A stretch of DNA of 64,000 nucleotides from Cornus controversa. Lineage: Eukaryota > Streptophyta > Magnoliopsida > Cornales > Cornaceae. This document shows positions 22,848-33,690 of the stretch, piece after piece. The notes below the pieces were generated by a model, which saw only the letters and a program-made list of their open reading frames with translations, ran no database searches and was not told the origin of the DNA. Each line of letters opens with the position of its first letter. The first letter of the stretch is position 1. The translations under genes were made by a program, and so were the position numbers. The stretch spans positions 26,824,806 through 26,888,805 of the forward strand of contig CM048848.1 of the NCBI GenBank assembly GCA_026545225.1, written 5' to 3'.

Positions 22848-23377
22848 TGTAAGAATTTTGGGCTTCCATTAATTATTATTTCCTAATTAAAAATTCGGAT
22901 TGATGATTGAGACCAAATAGAGAATTACCGGATACCCTATACAGATGTGATTATAAATATTTATTGGGTTACGGTGTACCTTAGACGCATTTCATCATGT
23001 GATTAGAGATATGGATAAGGGATATATATATGTATGTATATGTTTACCTATAAAGAGAGATAAAGGTAACTTTAGTTACCATGATCTAGAGGTAACATAA
23101 AGATAGTCTGATCGTTTCCTTGATGGGAGGGACACTATCAGATATTTATTATATATATAGCTTGGTCCCCACTCTCACACAACACGCTCAATTACAGTTA
23201 GTCTTACCCCATTGAATAGACGTGAGTTAAGGGTAGAGAGTGGAAGAACAAGTTAGTAGTGTTTCTCTGGTTTCAGACTTCCTTCTTGATCTAGCAATGG
23301 CTTCTGCAGGTATGTTTACTTTCTCAATAGTTATCAGTGTTATAAGCGTTTGTATGACTTTCCTATTTTGTATTACA
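22848..23377 (+). repeat. 3' LTR of copia element B
   Basis: 530 bp, same length as the 5' LTR, about four substitutions by eye (in the words gagataaagg, ctgatcgttt, acgctcaatt, tataagcgtt). Confidence 0.93.
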
Positions 23378-24071
23378 TTTTTCCCAGTACTCCTAAAACT
23401 GGGCTAGGATGAGAGCTAGTACCGAGAACCAACGCCTGTGTGGGAGCCATATAAAGTGCTGAGAAAGAGCCCCCGCCGCTGTGTCTGGTGCCCTCGAGGG
23501 TGCACATTCCTGTGAAGGACGACATCCAAAAACCACAAGCGAGAAGGGAGGTTCTTTCGGGTGACACAATAGCATAAACCCCACCACACATGTTATCAAT
23601 GATCTGCTGGATTATAATGGTTAGGAGAATAGGAAAAACAAAATCCGTAGTTCTCTTCGGCTCTTGGGGCTCATGTGGGCAGCTAGTCGCCAAGGTCAAT
23701 GCCTGGATGGAGAGAACAATTGGATAGGCATCAACTGTCCTCACAAGGCCCTCACCATCATCAGACATTCTCAGATTCTGATAAAAGAAGTAGACTAATC
23801 GGGGATAGAACCTGTCCGCCACTTGCTAAAGAATGGGGCCCAAGCTCCTCCTAACAATGTCCTCGTATGACTATTTGGTATCATTTTTGTTGATGAAGTC
23901 ATTGAGGTGGAATGTGTTCTCGAGATCGAACATTTTATCTTCAAAATTAGAATCAACCTCCGCTCTCTCAATGGGGATGGGAGGCGGAAAGTCAAAGTAC
24001 TTTGAAGATTCAACTGAAGTTGATGAGGCCACTGGGCCTCTCCTAGCATGTTTCTTGTACCTTTTAAGCAT
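23378..24071 (-). pseudogene. Element E: N-terminal relic of its accessory ORF
   Basis: Minus-strand remnant homologous to ORF3 of A and C: FYPRLVYFFYQNLRMSDDGEG corresponds to YYPRLVRLFYQN in the intact copy, and FHLNDFINKNDTK corresponds to FMVDDFIDHDDTK. Several stops and frame changes are present. The missing C-terminal half is on the far side of copia B (15675-16664). The N-terminal 40 residues differ from A and C, so E is a separate, older Athila subfamily. Confidence 0.78.
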
Positions 24072-26220
24072 GTCCTACAAAAACAAAAAATACTTGAAAA
24101 ACAATGTTAGGACATGTTGAAAGTATTAAACACAAGAATAATGATCCCTAATGAAAATTTTAAGCAAGTCAATGATATCCTTAAATGTTAAACAATCCCT
24201 CCCCCAAACTTAAGATTGACAGTAATTTAACATTATATTCACCCCTCAAAATATCCCAACAGATCACTAGACACCCCATTATAAATTTGACATGAAACAT
24301 AGAAAAAAATCAAGACAAGTTATACACCCAACATCATGACAACATCGATATGGATAGAAATTGACTCCCACATTATGTACACCCAAGTAGGGGTGCACAC
24401 GGACAGTTCTTGGTAGAATCGGAACCAGAACTATTACCAATGGTTTCTTAATTTTAGAATCACAAAGAACCGGAATCGGAATCGTTGAGTTCGGTTCAGT
24501 TTTGATTTTTTGCAGTTCCGGTTCCCCAACAGTTCTTTGTCAATTTTATTTTATTTGATTTTTAAACATTGGCACGAGACACACTCATACTTGTGCACCC
24601 TTAGTTATAACAATAGATTAGAAGCTATTAGTATTTATTTATATATCTTATATTATATAAATATATAGAACATTAGAATTTAGAAGCTAAATGTATTTAT
24701 TTATATATTTTATACTTTATATATAAATAGAACATTAGAATTTAGAATGTATTAGTATTTATTTATATATTATATATTTTATACTTTATATATATAAATA
24801 TTTATATAGAACACTATAACTTAAAAGCTATTATTATTCATTTATATATATCTATATATATATATATTAAGGTTCCGGTTCCGGTTCCTTGACTTGGAAC
24901 TGGAACTGTAGTGAACGGTTCCTAAAATTTGGAACTGAAATCGAAACTGTAGTTAATGGTTTGATTCAGTTCAGTTACGGTTCCTTACAGTTTCGGTTCC
25001 ACTAGTTCTTGGTGCACTCTTACACCCAAGTCCCCATAATGGTGAAACAACGTCATATGAAAATGTGGGCAATATTGAAAGTAACAACATCACATCATTT
25101 AGAATTTAGCGCAGTATGTAATTATAAAGCATTATAGAACCATATGAAATGGACTGCATTAGGGCACACAAGAAACTCCCAAATCATGAAATTAACCCCC
25201 ATAGCAAATTCACAAGCACCGAACATGGAATCAGAACTAACCAAAACAAATATGCAATCACCTCATCAAAACTTGACAAATCTAATACCCAAAACAAATA
25301 CATAATCCGAAAGCATAAACCAGGAAAGCATAAGGTATAAACATGACAAATCGAAACACATGAAAATCATACCCAAATCATAGACACATCATGGCAAAAT
25401 CATGGCAACTCAAAATATAAACATGAATGGATGAATAAAGGAGATGAAGTAGAAAAACCTTACCTTAGATGATGAATGAGAGATAGAATGAGAGGGAGAT
25501 TGATGAATCTGGCCTTCTAACTAAGTTCCATGCCTTGGGATCATGAGAGAGGGAGGTTGGGTGCAAGGAAGAAGTGGAAAAAAGCGAGAAAAATGAAAGA
25601 AAGGAGCGGCGCGAAGGGTTTTAATCCCTAATTCGCTCGACTTAATTGATTGAATCCTTTGCCCGATTGATCGAGTTTAGGACTTGATTGATCGACCCTC
25701 TGGATCAGTAGAGAGGGAGAGTTTTTTCAATTTTCAAAAAAAATTTTAGTGTCAAAGGAACGATTGATCAAACATCACTAGATCGGTCGAGTTTTTTATT
25801 TTTTATTTTTAAATGGAGATAAAAAACTTTTGTCGATTAAGTGAAGGCTTGATCAATCGAGCCGAGATGGTGCAAATGAGAGAATCTAAAAAAAAAATTT
25901 AAGTGTTGAGGTGTCAATTGATCGAGCCAACATGCTGCAAATTGGAGAGTCCGAAAAAATTTGAAGTGTTGAGGTCTTGATCAATCTAGTGAAGGCTCGA
26001 TCGATCGAGTTGAGAGGATCTCCTCTTGAATTTTCAAAGAAAATTCTAAGTGTCAAAACTCTATTTTTTTGTTTGTTTTGTGTTTTTCAAAAATTAATAA
26101 ATGAAAGAGCATGTTCTAAAGACTAAGAAACTTCAAACAAAAATCAATGAAATCAAAGAAATAGGATACTGGGATCCTATGAGTGATAGGTCTTAACGTC
26201 CCTAGACGACGTCTTTCAAC
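24072..26220 (-). other. Element E spacer between pol and accessory ORF
   Basis: Noncoding. Contains a PPT-like block at about 24200 (minus strand aagtttggggga), a hAT-like MITE (24389-25021), and at 25630-26040 repeated short palindromic words of the form attgatcga. No gene found. Confidence 0.55.
24389..25021. mobile_element. hAT-like MITE, 633 bp
   Basis: Flanked by the direct repeat acacccaagt (24379-24388 and 25022-25031), at least the 8 bp expected for hAT. Ends are imperfect inverted repeats, AGGGGTGCAC and GTGCACTCTT. Near both ends are several GGTTCCGG / CCGGAATCGG words in opposite orientation. The core is AT-rich and made of about three to four units built on gaacattagaatttagaagcta. 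No coding capacity, so it would have needed an external transposase. Confidence 0.75.
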
Positions 26221-28017
26221 TCAAATATCAACATAAATGGGATCTACCAACTTGGTAGACTCCACATCTCTATGTATGACATTGCCCTTAACACATAATT
26301 TTAATCTTTACCCATTAACTTTTAAAACCCTTTGGTCTTTTAGATCTTGAATTTCCACCGCCCCGTGGGGCAAAACTGAGACCACTAGGTAAAGACCATC
26401 CCATCTTAACTGAAGTTTACTAGGAAAGAGTTTAAGCTTAGAGTTAAAGAGACAAACCTTTTGACTGGGCTTAAAGGATTTGCGCATAATATGCTTATCA
26501 AGAAAAGCATTTGTTTTGAATTTATAGATTTTAGCACTCTTGTAGGCATCATTACACAATTCCTCGAGTTCATTCAATTGAAGCTTCCTATTTACTCCCG
26601 CTTCCTTCATACCAAAATTAAACTTCTTGATTGCATATATGACTCTATGCTCTAATTCTACCAGAAGATGACACAGCTTACCATAAACAAGTTGATATGA
26701 TGACATGCCAATTGGGATCTTATATGCGGTTCGGTATGCCCACAATGCATCATAAAGTCTCAAGGATCAATCTTTCCTATCCTGGTGAACCATTTTTTCA
26801 AGAATGTGCTTAATCTCTCTATTGGAAATCTCTACTTGCCCACTCATTTGGAGATGATAAGGAGTGACAGCCTTATGAGTAACGAAGTACTTTAAGAGTA
26901 GGATTTGGAAAAATCGATTACTAAAGTGCTTTCCCCCATCGTACTTATTATTGTCCTAGGCATACCAAACTGACTAAAGATGTTTTCTTGAATGAACTTA
27001 TCACAACTTTATGATCATTAGTCTTGGTGGCCACTGCCTCAACCCAGTTTGAAACATAGTTCACTCTTACAAGGATATACTCGAAACAAAATGAAAGAGG
27101 AAATGGACCCATGAAATCAATGCCCGACCCACACATCAAATATTTCAATAATTAGAATGGGTGAAGTGGCATCATATCCCTTTGAGTCATCGCTCCCATA
27201 CGTTGACATTGTTCACATGCTCTACAAAAATGATAGGCATCCTCGAATAAATATGGCCAATAAAATCTAATTGCAAGAATTTAAAGGTGGTCTTCCGAGC
27301 ACTAAAGTGCCCTCCACAAGCAAGAGTATGACAAAATGTAAGAACACTATGGAATTCATACTCGGGAATTCAACGACGGATCACTTAGTCCGAGTTATAT
27401 TTAAACAACTCGGGGTCCTCCCAAAAGTATAATTTGACTTGGGCAAAGAATCGGTCCTTTTCTTATTAGACCAATTAGAAGGGATTTTTCCTATAGAAAG
27501 ATAGTTGACAATGTCGGTGAACCATGGTTCCTTCTCATGAGTCACAGAAAAGAGTTGTTCATCGGAAAATGAATCAAGAATGGGAAGTGAAGTACACATA
27601 GACTCAATGAGAATGAATGAAAGATGATCGGTGACTACATTTTTGGAACCCATTTTTATCTCGGATCTCATAATCAAACTCTTGAATTAAGAGTATCCAA
27701 CGAATCAACTGTGGCATGGTCCGAAAACACAATTACTTTTGAGCCTAAAAGATATGATCTAAATTTGTCCAAGGCAAATACAACAGCTAGCAACTCTTTT
27801 TCAGTGGCAGTATAATTCAATTGAGCATCCCAAAGAGTTTTGCTAGCATAATATATCACATAAGGAAGCCTATCCATGCATTGCCCTAAAACAGCACCTA
27901 AGGCATCATCGGAAGCATCACACAAGATCTCAAAAGGGATAAACCAATTAGGTGGTTGCATGATAGGGGCAGAGAAGATAAAAGTGATCTAAGATTTTCA
28001 AAAGCCTCAACACCACT
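26221..28017 (-). pseudogene. Element E pol relic: RNase H and integrase
   Basis: Minus-strand Athila pol homolog, truncated at 28017 inside the RT/RNase H connection. Right to left: [22 protein letters not shown] (RNase H start), [18 protein letters not shown], then a deletion of roughly 40 bp relative to C after FSDHA; integrase zinc region; core with [13 protein letters not shown]-terminal region [20 protein letters not shown] and LQLRWDGLYLVVSVLPHGAV. Frameshifts and stops throughout. Clearly more diverged from C than A is, so E is the oldest of the three. Confidence 0.85.
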
Positions 28018-31000
28018 GCACCCATGAATTACTTTGAAAATAAATAGGATCCAATCTGATTGTACAGAGTCTCCATACTTTAATAGTACAAGGGCATTTC
28101 AACATTACATGATCAATTGATTCCCCCTCCAAGCCGCACCTCAAACAAATATCAGATTCCACAACCCTTCCCTTCTTAATAATCTACAAAACTGGAATAA
28201 CCACATACACAGCTCCAAATGAAATGAATCATTTTCTCTTTCACCATAATCTTCCACAGTGTACCCCAAAACCCATGAACAGCTGCACATCACTCAATTC
28301 TTCTCTCAAATCCCAATGGGCTTCCAGCTCTTTGCATCCACTCAAGAGCAACTCTACATGCACACTTTACCAGAAACCTTCCATCATTCCAGAAGTGTCA
28401 CACCCTTTTATCACTAACATTGGTTTCACTTAATGGAATGGACAAAATTTTCTTAGACTCAGAAAATAATTGAGAAATAAGTACAGTATTCCATGACTTG
28501 GAATGAGGGTCCACTAGGTCTTGAACTGTTCTCACATTACATCCTTCAGGATAAGGTGAAAAAAGCTTAAAACCTGGTCACTCTGGAATCCATGGGTCTG
28601 TCCACACCTTCACTGCAGTCCCTCTACCCACTCTCTACCTCAAGCCTCTTTGTACCACCTCTCTAGGTGAACATATACTCCTCCAAGCCCAGCTTGAAAC
28701 TACCTCTTGTTATGGGCTCTAAAAATGAAGTCTGAGGGTAATACTTTCCTTTGTATATTCGAGACAGTAAACTTCTATCCCCCACAACAAACCTCCATCC
28801 TAGCTTAGCTAAGAGTGCAATATTAAATGATTCTAAATCTCTGTATCCCAAACAACCCTCTGCTTTATTCCTGCACATCTGTTCCCATTTCAACCAGCAC
28901 ATTTTCCTTCTTTCCTTAGACCCATCCCACCAAAAATGCATAATTTTGCTGCTTAAACTCTTGTATACTCTAAAAGGAAGCCTAAAGCAACTCATAGCAT
29001 AAGTAAGAAGGGCTTGGAGAACAGACTTAATAAGAGTCTCTTTTCCTGCATTTGAAAAAAAAAAAACTTTCCACCCCTTAATCTTGTCTACCATTCTGCC
29101 TTCAAGATACTTGAAAATTTGCTTCTTGGACCTACCGATCTCAGCTGGCAATCCCATGTATCTGTCAAACCTCCCCCCCCCTATAACAACTCCCATTCTT
29201 CTGCTCAAATCTTCCCTCTCATCAGTGGGGACATTAGCACTAAAGATAATAGAAAATTTAGAATAATTGATATGTTAATCCTGTCAATCTCTCATGCCTG
29301 ACCAACAACTGCTTCAAAACATTTAAATTGCTATCGTTTGCTTTACAAAAAATCAAAGAATCATCAGCAAATAAATATGAGATACAATCAGGTCTCTATT
29401 CATCTGAATACCAGAGAAGCATCCACCTGCCATTGCCTTATTAATTAACTTGGTAAGTCCCTGTGCACACATAAAAGAAATAGATAAGGTGATAATGGGT
29501 CACCTTGTCTAATCCCTCTAGATGGTACAAAGAGATACCTTGCACAACCATTCAACAAAACAGAGTAAGAAACACTGCTGACATCTTTAAAAAATGGACC
29601 ACCTCATCTGCAATGAGTATATTATCAGTAATTAATCTTCCTGGTACAAACGCACTTTGCTCTTCACCAACAATACTAGCTAACAATGGTTTTAAACGAT
29701 GAGCTAATATTTTAGTGAATAGTCTCATAACCACATTGCACAAAGAGATGAGTCTAAATTGAGTAATCTTAGTAGGCACTTTCACTTTTGGAATCAACAC
29801 AACATTGGTGGCATTTAAACTTTTTAAAAGCTTACCATGTTCCAAAAAATCATTAAAAGCATTAACAAGATCTTCCTTTACCACATTCCAGTAATGTTGA
29901 AAGAAAATTGGTGTTATGCCATCAGGTCCATGAGCATTGAGTGGAGCCATTTCCATCAGAGCTTGATAAACCTCCCCATCAGTAGCTTTCTGCATCAACT
30001 TATGATTCATCTCAGTAGTAACCATTGGTACCCACAAGTTCTAGAAAGCCTGATCATCAACAGAACCTGAAGAAGTAAACAAATTGTGGAAATAACTTTC
30101 TGCACCATCCCTCTAATTGCTTGATCATCATCAATCCAATTCCCTCGAGAGTCCTCCAGCCCTTTTATCATATTTGGACTCCTCATTCTCATAGTGACAG
30201 CATGAAAAAACCTGGAATTTTGATCCCTATGTAGCAACCACTCCTCCTGAGATTTCTGATGCCAAAACATCTCCTCTTTTTTCCATCCTGCATTTATCTC
30301 CTTCGGTACTTGATAACATGCATCTGCAGAATAATCAATCTCATTCCCTCTGACTCTTTGCAATTGAGATTCCAACTGTTAAATTTGCAGTTTAGAATTG
30401 CACTTCTTCTGTTTACTCCACCTGACAAATTCTCTCTTACACCTCCTTAATTTTTCCTTCAAACAAAATTGAAAAGTGTCATACCCTTCAAGCTGTCAAG
30501 CCCTTTCAAAAATTGTCGCACACTCCTCCTCCGGAATCCACCTTGTATCAAACATGAAACTTTTCCTCTTCAATTATTTCGCCAATCGACCGTGACCAAA
30601 GCCGGATCCAACCGTTCCTTTACATTCGCAACCCTGTTCCTGTTGTAACACCATGTAAAAGGATAACTTAAAAAATCCAAATCCTGCAATTGACAGCCCT
30701 TCACAAAGTCGGTGTAAATACTTGGTGAATTTAAATACACCTAGTGAATCTGAATCGTGTTATACACGCGCAATAAAATATACCGCACATATTCTTCACA
30801 ATCTAGATTCACCCCGTATTTACACCGGTGTATTGTAGACGTACTCCCCATCCATCTTCTTCTCCTCGGGATACAAAAAGTCATTTAAAATCACAGAGTA
30901 AAACCCACTTTGGGCCAAATGAAGCTTGCAACTTCCTCAAAAAAACTCCATTGTTCCTTTCGAATAGCATCATCTGTACTAGTGTAAACTGCCGTGAACC

Positions 31001-31268
31001 ACCAATCTCGTTCTGGAACCCCTCCATGTACCAAACAAGTAACCTGAAAACCCTTCACCACTGTGAGTGGCATCTCCTTATTCCAAAAAATAGCTAATCC
31101 CCCGGCTAAACCAAAAGGATCAACACAAAACAAATTACCGTACTTTAATTTTCGACGAACAACCTCTAATTTGTCCTGCAAATTTTTTGTTTCAAGCAAA
31201 ATTATTACATTTGAGGAATGTTGACGACTCAACTTAGCCAATTGTCGAATTGTCAGGGTGTTCCCCAC
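28018..31268 (-). pseudogene. LINE ORF2: endonuclease plus reverse transcriptase
   Basis: Endonuclease part at 30891-31268 (IILLETKN near the N-terminus, GGLAIFWNKE). RT part from about 30375 to 29209: NAHGPDGITPIFFQHYW, LIPKVKVPTKITQFRLISLC, EEQSAFVPGRLITDNILIA, and the catalytic FADD box at 29371-29360. Then the post-RT segment at 29208-28663 (YLGL-like region, FRLPFRVYKSLSSKI, FWWDGSKERRKMCWLKW), and near 28150-28095 a CLRCGLEGESIDHV zinc-knuckle-like motif (zf-RVT). Many stops and frame changes; no RNase H domain follows. Confidence 0.85.
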
Positions 31269-31384
31269 TCCCTCCCTAACAATTCCAACTGGGGATATTC
31301 ATGATGACGTCGAGGGCCACTTAAGGCTGGCCGCATCCACCTCAAATTCTGATAACACACCAGTATCATCGTTAGGCTTCTCTA

Positions 31385-31801
31385 TCAATCTCTCAGTCTC
31401 AAAATTAGGGCACACATTCTTGTATCGTGGTGCAGCTTCATCTTGCTCAAACTCCGCCAGTCCCTGCTTCTGTATTCTTTTGATATTCTCTTACCCTTAA
31501 CAACAATCACGACCTCCATTTCCTGCTTTCCTGCCCCCATTATCGTTGTTCCAACATTAACCATGTCGGATCCAACTTCCATTCCTTCCCTCTCTGAAAA
31601 ATGATTATTTTGGTTCAAAGCACTAATGCATAGACTTCCAGCTGGTCCCATTGCTTTTAGCCAGACCCCAAACTGGGCCTCTTTTCTTAACAATGGGCCA
31701 TCATTCTTATCTCTCCATCTACATTCCTTCACTTCATGGTCAACATACTGATGGTATAATCCATATTGAAATGGCAACCAACCAAACCTGCTTACCAGCA
31801 T
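31385..31801 (-). pseudogene. LINE ORF1 C-terminal relic
   Basis: Reads YHQYVDHEVKECRW then QFGVWLKA, which matches the knuckle-plus-QFGPWLRA junction of plant L1 ORF1 (DUF4283/zf-CCHC_4 type). The knuckle cysteines are mostly lost. It lies upstream of ORF2 on the same strand. Confidence 0.6.
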
Positions 31802-31834
31802 GCAACAAGTTGGGCCTCGAAGGAAAGGCCTTGT

Positions 31835-31879
31835 TTTTTTTTATAAGCAATGACAAAAACAAATTAAAAAAATAAACAA

Positions 31880-31927
<48 letters not shown>

Positions 31928-32325
31928 ACTTGGCCAGGAAATGATAATAAAAAAAGAATATTTAATTTATAATTAAATTAATATTTTTAAAAAAAGTATA
32001 TAAAAAAAATAAAATTGCTATTACTTGAAATATTAAGAAATTTGGTAGAAGAGTAAAATTGAAACTTAAATAATGTTTTTAGCTCAGAGAGTTGATTTGC
32101 AGAAAATACAAACTACAGGGGTTGCATTTTTTTTTTATAAACAATGCCAAATATCATTTTTTAATAGTGAATATTTTTTTTTTTTGGGCTCGGCCATGAA
32201 ATAATAATAAAACAAGAATATTTAATTTATAATTAAATTAATATTTTAAAAAATATATATAAAAAGAATAAAATTGCTATTGTTAGAAATATTAAGAAAT
32301 TAGGGTAAAATTGAAACTTTTATCA
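31835..32325. repeat. AT-rich tandem duplication, about 260-bp period
   Basis: Two copies of about 190-240 bp: ttggccaggaaatgataata at 31931 and a similar cggccatgaaataataataa at 32191 are followed by matching sequence (gaatatttaatttataatta, aaattgctatt, attgaaactt). The copies have diverged by small indels. A TA microsatellite expanded in the first copy only. Confidence 0.65.
31882..31924. repeat. TA dinucleotide microsatellite
   Basis: About 21 uninterrupted TA units. Confidence 0.95.
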
Positions 32326-33420
32326 ACAAAAGTAATTTTATTGTTTAGTTTCGTTTTAGTGGTTTTTATTTTTTATTTATTTTTATTGTTATTCTTCTTT
32401 TAGGTTTTTAATTAGTCACTTGATAGTGATATTGTTGGAGATTGCCATAAAGAAACTCAACTAGATTAAAGTGGAATTCAGTTTTTCGCATCTCACTGGT
32501 GCTACTGTGGAATCCAACTAAGTACACTTTTTTTTTGTGTTCGCATATTTGTATATATATTTTAGATTAGGAAAACGTAGATTTTTTAGGTTGACAACTT
32601 TTGCATGCGAGCTCTAGGATAGAATAACCTAGAAATATCCATAGGGTCACACTTTCTTCAAGTTTATTTAATTTTAATTTATTTCTTTTTTTTCTCTTAA
32701 AAAAAAAGAAATACCACTCACTCACTCACTTTTTCTTTTATTTTTATTTTTATTTTTATTGTATGTTTTGTTTGTGCATTTTAATTTAGCATTTTTGCAA
32801 ACCCCAATAAGATAAAGATTGAATTTCATCACTAATTCCTTGCCCACCTCGGTTAAAAATCTCCCCCACTTGTCTAATCCAAGCCAAATTTAGTTTAAAT
32901 TTAAAATCAAGTAAACATTGGTCATAGGGATTCACATAACTAATAGGACTCTTTGACATAGTTAACTCTTGGCAACTCTAGTGAGTACCTTCCAACTTCA
33001 CAATGTCTAGGAAAGTTCTGTGAAATGGCAACACAGTTGTCTAAAGAGATTGAATTTTAAGAGGGACTATTTGTGACCCCTCCAATCATTCCTGAAAACT
33101 TTTCTAGTTGTGTTGTTGACCCCCTAACGGATAATCTTCTAGTTCCTTTGAAATGGAGTATGAGCTATCTAACTAGGTAAAAATTATTTTGGAACTAGTC
33201 CAGATAATTCTTTAGGAAAAATAAAAAAATTAAAAAGTATAAAATAGAAATCACTGCCCTTGAATTAAATTTCAGATAAAAAAAACAAAAAAAAATTGTT
33301 TGTTTGTTTGGGTGGCGTTTTTGTTGAGTTATTTTAGGTGTCCATTTTTTTCTTCTTTTGCATCAGGTCCTCTTCAATTGCATTATTTTAGCAGTTCATT
33401 TCATTGACTCTTTCTAGTGT
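32326..33420. other. AT-rich stretch, no gene recognised
   Basis: Contains homopolymer runs and the word cactcactcactc near 32716. Its right end leads into an Athila gag fragment and may be that element's 5' leader, but I could not find a PBS or LTR here. Confidence 0.4.
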
Positions 33421-33690
33421 ATGTTAGGTCGTCGCTCTCTGAATCCAAAGTTGCTTCCATTAGATCTTGAGATTGAGAGAACCTTTTGAAAGAGTATGAA
33501 AAATTCTAGTGTTAGAGAAATCTCTTTGCTTAAGATGAGTGATGAAAATCTTATTGAAAGTAAAGCCCTTAGAGATTACTACACTCCCGTGCAGATTATG
33601 AAACCGTCTTGCATTGTTTTATCTGCTTTACCTATTATCCAACAATGACTTTTTGAGATACAGGCGATGGTAATTACTGTCCATTCTTAG
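33421..33690 (+). pseudogene. Athila-like gag N-terminal fragment (plus strand)
   Basis: ATG at 33421 opens MLGRRSLNPKLLPLDLEIER, matching the gag start MLGRRSLDTPIVPYNPELER of C. A TGA follows at 33487-33489, then homologous-looking frame (SDENLIESKALRDYYTP) with further stops at 33646-33648 and 33688-33690. It is on the opposite strand to E, so it belongs to another, very old element. Confidence 0.6.

Larger units (their letters stand above)
16665..23377 (+). mobile_element. Ty1/copia LTR retrotransposon B, complete structure, defective
   Basis: A 6.7-kb element with 530-bp LTRs (16665-17194 and 22848-23377), TG...CA ends, flanking TTTTT on both sides (16660-16664, 23378-23382), a PBS for initiator tRNA-Met and a PPT. 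Domain order gag, protease, integrase, reverse transcriptase, RNase H fits copia. The two flanks are parts of the same E accessory ORF, which confirms the ends independently of the weak homopolymer TSD. The LTRs differ at about four positions (0.8 percent), yet the coding region has several frameshifts and stops. Confidence 0.93.
28018..31830 (-). mobile_element. L1-like LINE, decayed, 3' truncated
   Basis: Minus-strand non-LTR retrotransposon remnant with ORF1 and ORF2 pieces in the expected order (right to left: ORF1 knuckle region, endonuclease, RT, zf-RVT). It ends at 28018 within or just past the zf-RVT part with no poly(A) tail or target duplication visible, and directly abuts Athila relic E. 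The 5' end near 31830 is approximate. Confidence 0.82.
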
